Shown: in pieces, positions 10,776-24,982 of the stretch
Layout of the letters: the number at the start of each line of letters is the position of its first letter
Numbering within the stretch: the first letter of the stretch is position 1
Source of the DNA: Hydractinia symbiolongicarpus
Taxonomy: Eukaryota; Cnidaria; Hydrozoa; Anthoathecata; Hydractiniidae
Direction of reading: 5' to 3'
Length of the DNA stretch: 64,000 nucleotides
Assembly: GCF_029227915.1 (NCBI RefSeq)
Contig: NC_079880.1
Coordinates: forward strand, 8,583,501 to 8,647,500
Position numbers and translations under genes: made by a program
Notes under the pieces: model-generated
Told to the model about the DNA's origin: nothing
The model's database searches: none
Seen by the model: only the letters and a program-made list of their open reading frames with translations

Positions 10776-13444
10776 CTATCCTTGTTCCTTCTAATACGCT
10801 ATTATAAAAACTATTCAGTACAACTTGCATATATTGCGTGAAAAAAACTTGGAATCCTATAACACTCTTTTGGCTGAAAACAATTTACACTTTCAAATAC
10901 ATTCCCATAATGTAAAAAGTGGGAATAAAATATCTACAACATTTCAACATATATTTTTAATTTTCTAAACTGTAGGGGAGTTGAAACCTGTTATTTTTCT
11001 CACAAACGCAAGAAAATTATTATTTGGAACAAACCGAAATATTGTCATAGCGGTAAAAAGAAGAAAATTTATCAGTTTCGGTATACACTTGAAGCAATAT
11101 TCTCTTAGCAAAAATTTGAGCGGGAAAAACTGGATTAAGTATACATTGTTTTTGATCTTCAATCTTAGTGTTTTTCAGAAAAAAAAAAGGAATACAGAAA
11201 GCGAGACATTGTGGTATACAACGTGAGGGAGGGGTGTGTCGAAAAAAGTATTATGTTGGTGCGCTTAAGACAATTTGTTGAGAGAGTATATGAAGAAGTG
11301 TCAACGACAAAAAGAAGAAGTGTCAACGAGGAAATAAATTTCGTTGAAGTAAATGTCAAGTTGAAAGTAAATTTAAAATCAAAGTTAAGTTCGGTCATTC
11401 GCGTGCCAACAAATAATATTTACTGCATTCTCCATACTTGGTGACCGCCTGTATTACCTAGTACTTTTATTTCTCCTCTAACTGTCTCATAAAACGTTTT
11501 ACTTTTAAATCAAACAACCAAACGGTCCTTTTACGTAACTATTTGCAGCATCAATATTATCTTATGTCCCAAAAGATAACAATTCATTCACTAAGCCAGT
11601 TGTTGAGCAGATATTTTTATACCGGACACCATCAAACGTGTAATATGTTACCATGAACATATGTATAGAAGCACGGGCAGAACTGAGATCATTATACATT
11701 TATTTAGTTCTTGATATAAGGTCTTTCCTAATTGGATTTGCCTTGTTAACCCAAGATATCTTGTAGGGTCAATACATGACGTCATTTAGACGTGCGTCGA
11801 GGTGAATTTTTAGGCGACATATATCTTAATATGATTGTTAATATAAGTTAATCGATCTTTGTCAAGTATATCCATAAATCAAAAATAGTTGAAGTACCCA
11901 GAAAACATTAAATCGGACACTGAATGCATGTGTGTGTGAAATTACCACAATCTTGTATAGAAAATTGTTGGAATTAGTGCATAGATTCAAAAGGATGTCA
12001 GTGCAGCTTGTTTTTCAATTAGACCTCCGTACGCCATTGCGTTAATTGTTCCATAATAAAGCCATCGCAGAAAGTTTATTTTCGATATTCCTTACCCATC
12101 CCACAAATCTCTCAAAGTAGAACTTTCGCAGCCTTTTAACTGCAGAGCAATCGACAACAGCCATGTTGGTTAGTTGGTTAAAATTAAAGGATAAAAAAAG
12201 ACTATAAGGGAAAGATCGTAGGAGCTGAAGTACCCTCAATAATTTTTTTCACCTAGAAAATAATTTTTCCATTCCACATAGCTTACATTTTTCTCAAAGA
12301 GACTTGATTAAGAAACTAATCACTTGTTTATTAAAGCAGGGAAATATGAAAGTAAAAAATCGGCTAAAAACCTTAGATGTGAAAGGAGGAGGAGGGTGCA
12401 AGGAAATTTTACAAAGTAATAAAGAAGTTGATATTCCCACTAAAATAATTTTTTGATTCCGTCTTCAATCAAAATATTAAACGGTCTCATAATGATAGGA
12501 GTATAATTCAGAACTACAGGAAGGCGAGCGGTTTATAGTGATGCAATCGCCTATGTGGCAAATACAGATCTTTTCTTACAGACTCAGAATGGAGGAATGG
12601 TGATGAAGTTGGAAAGTAACAATGCATGTTGGTCTTTTCTTCCTCTCTCAACACTGAACATCATTTACACTTTAGAAATTAAAATTACAAGTTGCTCATT
12701 AAGAAAAAATAATCTAAATAAAGGTTACTTTCTGTTGACGATAAAAAAAGAATTATCCGTCCCGGTAGAAAATAGACAAAGAGACCTGGTAATGAGGTTG
12801 GCGAATTGCAGCTGGAAACAATTATTTACTTCTGTACTTTTTTTTATTTTTTGGAAAAGAGCAAGCATTGTTTTGGAAATTCCTTTATAAGGAGCCTTCC
12901 AGTCAGAATATCATAGGCGTAAAAGAGACATGGGGACGGGGTTGATTTGTTTTTATTTTAGTGGAGATAAAAGATGGCCAATGCAAAAGCAAAATTCATT
13001 TTTTTTTTAAAAAGTTTATAAGAATACTGAGGTTAAAAATGCTAAAAAGTTTAAAATAGAATAATTACATTAACTCAAACTTCAACACATACGTGTGTTT
13101 CTTATTTTTTTTTACCTTTTTCTCCCAATTTGCTGCAATTTTGCAACCTCGTCCCCAATCTGCTGCAATTTTAGCTTTGTAAGAAAGTGTGACTGGAGTT
13201 GCTCACATTACTTCAGTTTTCATTCATAATTACCAACAGAGAAATAAACTGTTGAAATATTATGTTGCGTCAAAATACTAACCGCGGTTTTTGATTAGTT
13301 AATTCTATTGTCTTCGGGATCACGTTGTTAATAATGAATCTCCTTATCTTGAATAGGAAATGGACACATCATATGCTATGATGAGCCTTCATCTACATAT
13401 ACCCACCATTCAAATGAGATATCTTAGTGCGTCGCTAACATATT

Positions 13445-13520
13445 GCCGCACGTAGTATAGTGGGTTCGCCGAAGGCTCTAACTGATGACCGCAGATCAAA
13501 TCCCTTCGCTGGTTGGCATT
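13445..13520 (+). repeat. Possible decayed tRNA/SINE head
   Basis: The order tagtatagtgg (A-box-like) then gatcaaatcc (B-box-like, about 40 bases on) resembles a tRNA-derived promoter, but both boxes deviate from consensus and there is no clear acceptor pairing or tail. Confidence 0.3.
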
Positions 13521-13954
13521 ATGTTAGTCCAATGCACAATATAGCACCCTTTATTTTCTTTGATGTTATAGGCAAAGGACTTACTCACCCAAAAAATATA
13601 ATTAATTCCTAACTTATTTAATAAAGTGGCATGTGGCGGCGCTAACTTGTTTCTCATTCGTTCGGGGGTTTGCTCTGATATCTTCGTCTACATCTAAATT
13701 TTAATAGACTCGAAGAAAGCTTGGTTAATTACGCTACATTACTTAAACTATGGGCGAGAGAGGGTTCTGATAGCAAGCACATAAAAGGGTCCACTTTGGT
13801 TAGACGGTAGATTTTAATCTTTTTCAATGCAATTTGATCTTGTTGTTCTAAAATTTAAAGCGTATTTTAGCCAATCTAGAAATTGTGTTTTTCATTGCGT
13901 TCTTTGATATGAGGATAAAACGGTACAGTGATCAAAGTTGATCAGTATGTCTCA

Positions 13955-14057
13955 ATCAACCTTGGCCTGTAGCTTTAGTTTTTTTATATGAGAATGAAAG
14001 GCGTACGCGTTTCATCTTCATATTATAAGACGCTACAGGCCCTGGGATCGAGGTTGG
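13955..14057. mobile_element. Degenerate palindromic MITE
   Basis: Left arm aaccttggcctgtagc pairs with right arm gctacaggccctgggatcga-type sequence (14029-14054), with inner pairing around the cgtacgcg centre. The outer ends match the CCTCGTCCCCAGGG family. Confidence 0.5.
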
Positions 14058-17000
14058 GTCTCAACCACCTCTAAATATATATCTCGTCCCTCCAAATAAA
14101 AACATACGTTGCGCTCCTGTATTGGGTACGCCTCGCGTGAAAGAATTTGAACCCATCATTGATAGAAAAAGTGTTAAAAAATTTAAAGCGATTGGAACAC
14201 TTAAGGTCGACCCCAGTTGTGTTACGTCTCTACGCTTTACTTACGTCAAAAATTCTTGGGCGCGATGGGCGCATCTTTTTGCTACGCGAAAATTTGTTTA
14301 TGTCGCTTGAAAACACGTGGTTAAAATTGCTGCCAACAGAGGGAAAAAATGGAGTGAGGAAACTTTACAACGACAACATGTAACGTTAATTCGGTCAATA
14401 TTTCCATTTTTATTTAAATTTATGAAACTTCAGCTTGTCAGCCATAATTTTCTTTCAGCATTTTTCCTATGGGCCTATTGGCATATGACTATGAAATGGC
14501 AAAGAATGTGGGTTTTAAACCTACATACGGTAAATAGTTGTAACATGTGACCGAAACTGATTATATATATACATGCCATTATTGATTATGCATCTTATTA
14601 GCAAAGGCAATTAATAAGAGCTTATTGAAAGAAGGTTTAATTTAATAGATTTGTTATTGATTAAAACGTGGGTTGCATATCGTTAGTATTTTGTAAACAA
14701 CTATGACAAACTGCACAAGATACAAAACATGAAAAATAAAAGGAAATTGTTATCACTAATTTTCAATAGAAAATACATTGCATTGCCAATGTTTACAAAA
14801 GTTAAAAAGTTTACGGTTTTCTTTTATGTGCAAGCATTTTTGTAGGTAAAAAATATAAACAAAAGACCACAGTAATTGAAGAAATCCCTCCAAAACAACA
14901 AATATTCGCTAAAAATGAAAGTGAAATTTTTTAAAAAGGAAATAAAAGAATATATATAGTTAAATTTAATTCCAATTCCTTTGGAACTTATGCTACACAA
15001 AAAAAATTAATCTTCATTAATTTTACTCTGCTTTTTTTTACCTACACAAAAGTTTGATGCCCATTGTTCTCAAAATGAAATCAAAACAACTACAAGTAAT
15101 CTATAAAAATAAAAAGCAGAGTTTCCATATATTTCTGATGTTTCTTGGGTCCATGAAAGATATACATTCCAACAATTCCCATACCTGACATGCTGCATGA
15201 TTTTATGTTGGTGTTTTTTAATTTTATAGTTGAAACAGTATGCTATTCTATTTTTTTAAAATTAATAATATATATATATAATCTTTGTTTAGATGTATTT
15301 TTTATCGTGATTTTCATCCTCCTTATCTTCTTCTTTTTCTAAAAAAACTTATTCGCTTCTGATTTTTCAAACCTTCAATGTAATTATCAATTTCTTATTA
15401 AATGCTTAAGTTAATTTTCACATGCCTTTCTATTGTATAGCGTAAAATTACTTTAACTGATTACCATAAGGAATACAGAAAAAATGTTTTAACAGAGTTG
15501 AAGTGAAAATGTGAGTGGTCATTTTTTTACTTTGTAATTTTTATAATGTACAGAGGTTTGTTATTAAAAGTTAAAAAATTGTTATATAGGGATAATTTCT
15601 GTAAAAATAATTAAAAAAAATATTTTTATATGTTGTGGAGAATAAAAAATTGTTTATCAAGTCCTTTGAATTTTTTTTGTTCTCAAAAGGTATTCGAGAT
15701 TTAAATTTTTTAAAATCCGAGAACTTATGATGTCGTAAGTAAGTTTTGAAAAATGCTGACATTGCATTTTTACCTGTAAAAGACGAGATCCTTCTTAAAC
15801 TACAAAACTTGTATAAAAAATATCATCAAGAGCACAGGTCCACACTGCTTGAAAGTTTTAATATTGTGTATATAACTTTGCAAGATAATTTTCAAATATT
15901 AATTTACGCTTACTTCATTATTACAACATCAATGATAATGTCATAAGGTCAAATGGAAATATCTGAAACTGAATATCAAAATAACAAAAAAAAATTATTT
16001 AAAAAAATCCAAAAAACTTGATTAACAACTTTTATCCTCTATAACATACAAAAATATCATATCCAATCCCAGGTTCTCCATTATTTTATATATCTTAAGG
16101 ACGTTAGCAATTTGTTACAATTGCAAAGCCATGGGTTACATAAAACTTCAAATGGGTGTCCCACAATGTGCCAAAAATAACATTTTCCTATAATTTTAAC
16201 TGTTGTTACAATAAGCAGATTGCATGCTTATTTCATGAATATCAAAATTTATATATATATATATGAGAGTGGGGAAATTTAATATTCCATAGAAACGAGC
16301 TTGGAAATATCAATTAAAAGTATTTTTTTAATTTGAATCTCTGTGTCTTGAGAAATAAACATTACATTGGTAAAATTTTACATATTCTGATCTTAATCAA
16401 TTTTAACCAACGATTTTAATAAAAGAAATTGGTCACAAGTTAAAACAAAACAAAAGATAAATTAGAGTAAAGTTTTGTTTCATTAAATAATAGAGGTGCA
16501 GGATATTGTGATTTTATTTGATGGATGGTTTTTGGCGCATGTATATATAAATAACAAAATAAATGCTCAGAAATATCTTACTGTTAACCCCACAACCCCA
16601 CCAATAAGTAATTAAAAGTTCACCTGTTTTTTAAAGCAATATTATTTTATTTTATTCACTCTGCTCATATATGCTTTTTTTATTTCAATAAATATACCCA
16701 TTTTATTCCATTGTTAACAATCACTGAAAGCGTATTATAGGCACTTCAATGACTATGGATATGCTGACGGGATAAGTATATAAGTAGGATAAGCTATAAA
16801 CCTATTCTAGTTGACCAAAAACCTTTAGTTAAACAAAAGTTTATTAAATTAAAAAATCAAACACCACAATAACCTATTAATAATAATCCAGTATTATAAT
16901 TTAATATTCAAGGGAAAATGTCTTATGTTGTCCTTCCTTGCATAGCACAACGTAAAATCTATTTCGTTAAGGATGTATGTTTGGCTGTTGGCATTATGAC

Positions 17001-18307
17001 ATAATAGTTTTAAATACTAGTTAAATTTCAGTGGAAGTATTTGTGGTTAGTAGCTGTACTAACGATGTTGTTTAATTACTGTTAGATGATTGACCACAGG
17101 TTTTGTTGTTTTGTAAATATTTCGTATCATAGCAGCCTACCATACATGTTTTATTAACATTAAAATTTTTCTTCTGAATTTAATTATCTGACTATTTGTC
17201 ACTTTTATAGCCATCGAACGACTCAAAAAAATGTTGCTCCTAAATTGATATTTTCTATTAAAAAGACAATAAAAATTTCAAGCACTCTTAGGAATACTAT
17301 ATTATTTCAGTAATACTCAATCATAATTTCATCATGTATCATGCATCACTGAAAGGTATTTTAGATTTATCTTTCAAATGGTATAAAAATTCTGAAAACT
17401 TTCAAATTATAAAAATACAGGAACTTTTTATTACAAGGCACCTACAGCCTGTAAGGGGGCTTGTCTTACAAAGCTACTTTATTCCCATTTTTTATTCAAT
17501 ATTTCTGGGATTATTGTTTTCTTTGCCATAGTAAGATTATTATATGACAGAACATACAAAGTTTACAATAAAAGTACATAAAGCTTTTCCTAAATAAAAC
17601 TTTTACATCGTCGGGTAAGTAACACTAGTTTTTGTTACTTTTTTATCTCCAGAATGGCCAGATGCATGTTATACTGACCTAAAAAAGGTTCAACATTGCT
17701 GCATCATTCAAACAATCATGTCCAGTTGTAATATCTTATCAGACTTCACTAATTACCATTTAAAAGTTCAAGATTTTTTATAAAGATTATATAGTTTTTA
17801 AAAATTGTTTAAGATTCAAGGGTGTACTGTATCCTTAAATTGGAGGTCTGTTATTTAAACAAAAACAGAAGTAAAAAGCAAAAAAGAATCAATTAAATGG
17901 ACAAGGTTGTTTGTTGTGCATTAGAATATTTTTTTCACTTTGTCATCTAAGTATCCTCATTAAATTAATTGGTTATTTTCTTTTCCATGATATTTCATTT
18001 TATTTGCAAATCTGAGTGAAAAAAAATGATTAATTTATTTAATTTTCTTTAAGGTAGGTGCAATTTTATAACGTTCAGTTAAAAATAAAGATATGATAAT
18101 TATACATTTCTTAGAAATTAGGATTTGCATTGTTATAGAAACAAAAGAAGCTAATTATTTTTTTAATGTGAAAAGCAGGAAACGTAAAAGTTAATTAAGA
18201 CTGTGCCATAGAAAGAAAATATTTATATACTCTGTCAAAATGTTTGCTCACTTACTAATATGCAACAATTATTAATTCACAGAGTCACATGAATATTTTT
18301 ATCCAAG

Positions 18308-21300
18308 ATGGAACAGTGGCAGCGAGACCGTTTGAATGGATGTTTAGATGACTTATCAAGGAGTTTAAGCATTGAAGATACTCTTATGAGACTGACTATA
18401 CGCAGTATATTTGACATAAATGACACACAACTTGTTCAAAATGGTTTAATAAACAAAACAGATGCAGAAAAGAGGCAGAAAATTATCGAAATACTGAAAA
18501 CACGTGGTTCTGATGCATACTGGGAGTTTTGTCATATTATTCGTCAAAAAACTCCACAATTGTTTTCAATGTTGCATGATGTCAAGGGATATGACACAGC
18601 CACAATTTGTACAAAATGTATAAATGGTGAAGATGCATTCTTTGAATGTTCCTACTGCAAAGGTAATATTCTCTATTATTATTCACCTTTTCTTTTTTCG
18701 ATTTTTCTTTACTCCAATGTTTTAAGGATTCATACACATTTTGTACTAGGTCTGGTAAATTTCCTTTCGAATCCGAAAAACGGTGTTTTCATAGATAAAC
18801 CAGAGGACATTATAGAACTTTTTAACGCAACAAAAGAAAAAATGGAAGCAAAGGACAGTGAATGTAAACACTTAACCTCAGAAATAGGCAAGTTAACAAA
18901 GGAACATCATGAATTGTTAGTTCGGCATGTAAATGATCTTGACAGTTTAAATATAAAAGAAAAAGAACTTAAAAACAAAGACAAGGAATATGAGGCCCTG
19001 CTGGTAGAGAAAGATAATGTGGTGATTCAGAAAGAAGAATTGCAAATTAAAACAGACCAGCTTAAAAATATAATTACAACACTTGAAAAAGATATCAATG
19101 AATACCAAATTAAACTGAGTGAACATCAAAATGATCCTATTTATGAAAACCAACAGACAATTGAAGAAAATGCAATCACAGAGCTTAAGAGCAAGCTATT
19201 GCAAGCAAACCACAAAAATGAAGTTTTAAATGAAGAGCTAATGACAGCAAAAAGAGAAGCGTCCAGATTAAAGATTAAATTTGAAACATTGGAAACTGTG
19301 TTTGAAAGACAGAAAAGAGAAAATGACAGAGTTTTTGAAGATCTAACAAACAAGTTAGACGACGCACAAAAACAATATGGTGCTGCTTCAATGGAGAATG
19401 ATGTGTTGAAAGAACAGATTAAGATATCAAAAATTGAAAAAGAAGAGGCCATGAAAGAACGAGACCATCTCTTGGCAAAGGTGTACGAAAAAGACAAAAT
19501 TGCAAAAAATGCCAGCATAAGTTCCTGTACAGCTGAACGAGATTTGATAAGTCTAAAGGTTTATATTCATGTTTTTTTTGCGATTACCATTTACACCTTA
19601 AAATTTACACAGGATTTTTGTGAACCAGATAATATTTAAGCATTAGGCTTTTATGCTGCATACAGGTTGTAAAAGGACGTGAATCTTGAATAAAGTTTGG
19701 TGCTGTGTTCAGAGTCAACAACACCAGTGTACCATGTTTTTGCACCTAATGCATATAATTTTAAGTAATGTTATTTATTATGGAAAAATATTTGAAGTAT
19801 CTTTTGGATAAAAAATACCAGAACATTTTAAATTTAGCATTGAGGCTCTAAAAGGATTGATAGTAAAAGCAGTTTAAAAAAGGGCAGATATAAGGTAACA
19901 TAAAATCAGCATTTTTCAAGTATATTTCAATAAACTTTAATTTCAAGCTTTTTTTTTTAATTTTTTTATTTTTTTGTTTAGAAATTGCATGGTATCCAGG
20001 TAGAAAGAGTTGAACGGATACAAAGAGAAAAAGATGAATTAGTCAATCAGTACAAAATCCTTTTAGAAGAACGTGCTGGAGTTCAAACAAAAAACACAGA
20101 ACTTCTTCAGGAAAGAGATAAACTTGTTAACAAGGTATAATGTTGTTGTTGACATCATGAAAAATCCTATTCGAAATAACATTATTTTACAAAGATACGT
20201 ATTGTCAACACCTTTTTTAATATTGGATCTGTTTTTTTAATTTTTTCTAGCTGATCAACTTTGATCAAAATAAATCTTCAAATGACTTGCAGAAACAAAT
20301 TGAAGAGTGTGACAAACTGCAAAGGGAAATGGAGATTTGGAAAAGAAAATACTACATGTTGTCTGAGGTACTTTAGGATAGAATTTGTGAGCTTTGATAA
20401 TTTCTAATGATGTTATTTGTTTTGTAAGTTTTCCTTTCATGAAACACATTAAATAACTTTTTTTATATTTTTATATAAACGTTTATTTAGGTCCAACCAG
20501 GTGACACTGAAATTGAGTTGCAAAGGGTATGTCTTTTACCTTCCCAATGTCTTTTTCCTGATTTCATAATGTATAAATATCTACTTATTTTTGTTTGTAT
20601 TTGTTTAAATATATAGACCGGGAGGAGGTTTGGTGTAAGCTTTGGCTTAAAACGTGGTCCTGTTTTCCTTGGAGAATCAAAAATTGTAATAACAGCGATC
20701 GACTTAAGTCATGAAGTGGCTCCTTTAGCTGATATAAAGTGAGTATAGGGGAAACATAATTGTTATGTAGATTTTATAAGAATAAACTTAAACCTAAAGA
20801 TAAATATTAAAAAAGGACCCCCTCAAACTTGTCACCATCAAAAAGAAAAAGTATTTTAGGCCTGTGTTAGGGTTTCTTACATTAATCAACTTTTAAGAAA
20901 GTTTTAAATTTTGCAGGTCACTTTTTTTTACATATGTTTCTGCATTGTAAGCTTTCTATTGAACACGTTTCTTAGATAAAACCCTGTATTCTTATGATAT
21001 GGTTCTAGGATTGGTGATCTTGTGATTAAAATCAATGATGTCAATGTGCAGGAATGTGACATGAATGCTGTAAAACAAATTTGTGAAGAAAGTGATGAGA
21101 AAATGAAACTTGTCCTGCGAAAGAAAGTAAGGAAAACATTCCAAGATAAAGAAGTACCTGTGGCAGGATTAAACCTAGAAAAGTTTGATGATCTGGGGCT
21201 CAAAATAGGAATATTTTGCCTGATTAGGGGCAAACATGCTAATGCTCTTGGGCTTCAAGATCTGGATGAGATTTTAAAAGTAAGTTTGTCTTGCTTATAG

Positions 21301-23886
21301 TCAGTGGCATGTATAAACATTTTTTTTTTTATTTATTTATTTTATTTTATTTTCCTTTTTTTTTATTAAAGCACTTATTAATATGAGATGGAAGATAAAT
21401 TTTAGCTATTTCAGTTTGTTGTTCTAGTTATTGTTTAGCTTTGGTTCTGCATATGTTTTATCTTAATTCTATTAAGTGGGAGAAAGCTTAATATGCAGTA
21501 AAATATACCATATTTTAATTATGCATTTGTAGGATACAATGTACTTTTATATTTAATCTAAAGTGATGATACCTTCTACTTATTAGGTGAATCAATCTGA
21601 TACAGACAGCTTATCTATTGCAGATATACGGTCAAAATTGTCAAAAATAGTAAAGACAAAAAAAAGAGGGGATATTCTTGTTAGGAGATATGAGTGGCAA
21701 CAAGAAGCTGGGAGATTTCGATCACCAAGTCAGTTAACTGACAGTACTCCCAACAAAAGTGAAAACTCCAGCATAAGTCACTCACGACAAGGTTCTAAAG
21801 CTTCTTTTAATTCTTCCATGTCGTCAATATCACAAGATAGTCCAGCTTTTCCACAACGATATCTCAATGAGAATTCAATTGATGTAGATTCAGAAAGTAC
21901 CAGGTCTGTAAATGCCAGACCATCAAGGGAGACAGCATCATTACCCAATCACTCACGACAAGGTTCCAAAATTTCTACAAATTCCTCCCTGTCATCAATG
22001 TCACGTGATAGTCCAGCCTTGCCACAAAGACCTCTCCATGAATATCCAAGCAGCGATTTAGGGAGTAACAGGTCTGTAAATACCAGACAATCAAGGGAAA
22101 CATTACATACAAAGAGTCAGTTAAGAAGTTTTGATCACACTGTTGAACAAGGAGAATATTCTTATGTAAAAAGTTATCAGTTAAATTCAAATGGAGAAAT
22201 GGTTGAAAGAAACACTGCTCAGTTAGTGTATTTTCTTTCTGGTTTTAAAATTGTGAAAAATACTATACTGTGTATTTCATCGTTTCTCGACTCAAGTGTT
22301 TGTCATGTAGCCTTTTTTTTTCAGGGATATACCTGAAACAGAAGAAATCATATTGGAGAAGAAAGTATATGAAAGTTTTGGATTTCAAATGATCGGTGGA
22401 AATAAAACAGGCATTTTTGTTTCTGCTGTTGATCCTTGGAGACCTGCCGAAGTATGTGGAATGAGGAAGGGATGGAAAATTTTAAAAGTAAGTTTCTAGT
22501 TATTTAAGGAGTGGTATAGGTATACTTAATAATTAATTAAAATTCTTTACTTTTTTATCACTTTATTTAGCCGTAAAAAAGGAACAATATAAAAACTTGT
22601 TTAAGCAAAATTTAAGAATAAAATGTGATTTTTATACATTCCGATAACTGATTTCACCTATTTTGTTATTCGTTTTTGAAGTTCATTTTTGTAATTTCAT
22701 TTTTGTAAGTTTATTTTTGCATTGATATTTCTGGATATTTTGCTGTAGCAGGAGCAAACAAACTGTTCTCAGCACTAAGGCAAGCAGGAGAAAGCCTTGT
22801 ATACTGCATATGCATCTCTATGTTAATTATTTTTGAAAAAGAAAGGGACTTTTTTTAAGAATGGATGGTGGCAGTCAACTCCTCTGTACATTATGATTAT
22901 TTGTAACAATTAATACTCGTATTAAGTGCTCAGCATGGAATACAAATACCATCTCTGGAACTATATGCTATATACTGTAATTAACGTCTTATTGGAAGGA
23001 ATATCACAATGTCAAATAAACTATTTACTTTTAGATCAATGGCTTTTTGTTGAAGAATGTGGCGTTTTGTTATGCTGTGGAAGTCTTAAAACGATTTAGT
23101 AACGACGAAAAAATTAAATTTGTATTTGAGAAAACTTCAAGTATGTTTCTTTCGCAGCTTACTGTTGTTATTCAACATATAGTCTGTATTTATGTAAAGC
23201 AAAATGTCAACATTTCTTTTAGTAAGTCATTTTGAAGAAATGTTGAAAAGAAAGCCATATGATTCCTTCCACGTTAAGTAAGATTGACTTTTTTTTTAAT
23301 TCTTTTTCATAATTCTTATAGGGTTATTGTTTACCATTTTCACAATTACTTACTTAGAGCGTTGGTTCCATACAAAGCAAGAGGTGCTGGTGAAATCTCA
23401 TTCAATCAAGGAGAAATCCTCTGTGTAACCAACTCACATGTTATTATGGAACCCGGTCAACCCTATAAATGGAAAGCCATCAAAGAAGAAATGAGTGGTA
23501 CATATCAAATATCAGGACTAATTCCACGACAAATAAGGTAAGTCTGAATGCTAAAAAAATAAAAAAGATTCTAAATTTTAACACGCTCTGTAATAATTTT
23601 AGTCCTTAAATAATATAGTCCCAGGTCTCCCACAGCAATCGAAGAGCATACATACGAAGAAATTGATGAAGATGCATCTTCTATTGCACATTCTATGCGA
23701 GGACGTACTGAAAGAAGATTTGGTATGTGGTTCCGATCTGTTTCTTTTATGGCCTTTATTTCTTTAAATTGCTCAGTCGGCGGTTCCTGATTTTCTCTTT
23801 AAGAATTTGATATTGAATGTTTACAATTTTTATTCCTAGAGTTCTATTACCAAATAATGGAGCCTATTGGGGAGTTATTGGTGTAA
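18308..23886 (+). CDS. Gene A: CARD / cysteine-pair / coiled-coil / three-PDZ / SH3 scaffold (CARMA- or DLG5-like MAGUK without GUK)
   Basis: Fourteen exons, all in phase: 18308..18662, 18750..19558, 19982..20134, 20251..20367, 20491..20526, 20617..20738, 21009..21279, 21587..22221, 22325..22487, 23035..23140, 23223..23277, 23358..23537, 23619..23722, 23840..23886, giving about 1050 residues. Order: CARD-like death fold (~1-95, with ILKTRGSDAYWEF); two CxxC pairs (CTKC and CSYC, ~101-117); long charged coiled coil (~140-478); PDZ1 (~490-572, GDLVIKINDVNV); degenerate PDZ2 (~578-680); Ser-rich linker with a 57-residue internal duplication; PDZ3 (~833-922, SFGFQMIGGN carboxylate loop); SH3 (~936-1001, ALVPYKARG...IPRQIR); tail with TYEEID, ending FYYQIMEPIGELLV. 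In related scaffolds the CARD recruits CARD partners, the coiled coil oligomerises, and PDZ-SH3 binds membrane or junction proteins. Cytosolic; no TM segment. Head of a tandem array with B and C. Confidence 0.85.
21779..22117 (+). repeat. Internal tandem duplication in gene A linker exon
   Basis: A 57-codon unit (21779-21949) is followed directly by a 56-codon diverged copy (21950-22117). Both begin HSRQGSK and share SS(M/L)SS(I/M)S-x-DSPA-x-PQR and RSVN-x-R-x-SRET. The units are Ser/Arg-rich with PxxP-like elements, which suggests phosphorylation and SH3-binding sites (inferred). Gene B has no equivalent. Confidence 0.85.
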
Positions 23887-24982
23887 AAAGACTCTGACAA
23901 TAATTGCACACTGAGATGTTGCACATTTGGTGGTAAAAAAGCAGAATTATGCACTTTCTGCATGGGTAGCTGTTGATAAAAAAGTCAAAATAAATATTTC
24001 TTTTCTTATGTTTATTACGTCCTTTTTATGGTAAAAATGTTTTTAGTAACTCATCACCTGTGGAAGCAGATCTTGTATAACTTTGTTTTCGTGGTAAAGA
24101 CATAACATATAATGTATATAGCAATTATTTGACAAATGTTTTTTTTTCTTTTCAAGAGTTCGAAACAATGTGCTAAACTAAAACCATCAATAGATGAAAC
24201 ATGACAGGCACACTGTTTGAGATGCACTAGTTGGAGAGGATGCACATTTTTTTAAAAAAAACAAAACTAAACAATGGCGTAGGTCCAAATTTTGTTAAAT
24301 TTTTGCAATTTAGATCTCGTATCTTAGATCGTGTTTAAAATCTGGTTGAATGATTTCTTATACATTGCTATGCTCAGACATTTCATTCTGTTTTGTTTTT
24401 TGTCTCTGCGTTGAAACATAATTTGTTATTAAAAAACTTTTTTGGTTTACTAGATTTTGTCGTTTTGAAGAACAGATAAAAAACCTTGTCTCATGTTGCA
24501 TTTCCTGAAATATCTCATGTTGCATTTCTAAAAATTATTAATAATGAATTTATAATATTCCTACAACGCACAAAGAAAATTCATATGTACCAAAAAAATA
24601 TTGTTTAATAATGTTTAAAAGATGTTTTATCTTTCATTTTAAACGTTTTTTTTAAATTTTTGTATGTTTTTTATGTCAAGGAAACGTATTTTTCAGAACC
24701 TATTTTACTTGTATAAATGTAAGACACTTATAAATAAATATAAAAAAAATGAATTAAAGTTTTTTGTTTAAAGTCTATTAATAAGCAAACAAAATCTAAT
24801 ATAGTTTGTGTGTATCATTTTAACATGATAACCCTTCTGCGAAAAATCTGTTCTTTTTTGAGTAGTTAAGTTTGTTTTACGTTGTTTCAATTATAAATTT
24901 GTCATCAAAAATTATCTTTGTTTTTGTTTTAAAACTAAAATTGATATTAAATTTAGAGTACTAAATGTGAACAAATTCAAGT
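23887..24982. other. Intergenic spacer between genes A and B
   Basis: About 1.1 kb, AT-rich. It holds the gene A 3' UTR and whatever promoter gene B has. No TATA element or repeat could be assigned with confidence. Confidence 0.6.
23989..23994 (+). terminator. Candidate polyadenylation signal of gene A
   Basis: AATAAA about 100 bases after the gene A stop codon, in AT-rich sequence and well before gene B. Confidence 0.4.

Larger units (their letters stand above)
10776..18307. other. Gene-poor 7.5 kb intergenic region
   Basis: No convincing exon on either strand. Frames at 12042-12239 (-), 12555-12890 (+) and 14122-14550 (+) carry no recognised motif or conserved-looking splice context. The region holds a MITE-like inverted repeat (13955-14057), a possible decayed tRNA-like sequence (13445-13520) and long AT-rich stretches at 14.6-18.2 kb. 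Confidence 0.6.

Noticed and set aside
12042-12239. Minus-strand frame with MAVVDCSAVKRLRKFYFERF and a donor-like site after it
   Set aside because: Possible first exon, but no matching downstream exon or family could be found.
12555-12890. 111-codon plus-strand frame
   Set aside because: No motif, AT-rich codon composition, no splice partners.
14122-14550. Three overlapping plus-strand frames, slightly richer in GC than the surroundings
   Set aside because: No recognisable domain; overlapping frames suggest chance.
18947-19518. Minus-strand Phe/Leu-rich frames opposite gene A (also 25404-26435 opposite gene B)
   Set aside because: Shadows of the Lys/Glu-rich coiled-coil exons on the other strand.
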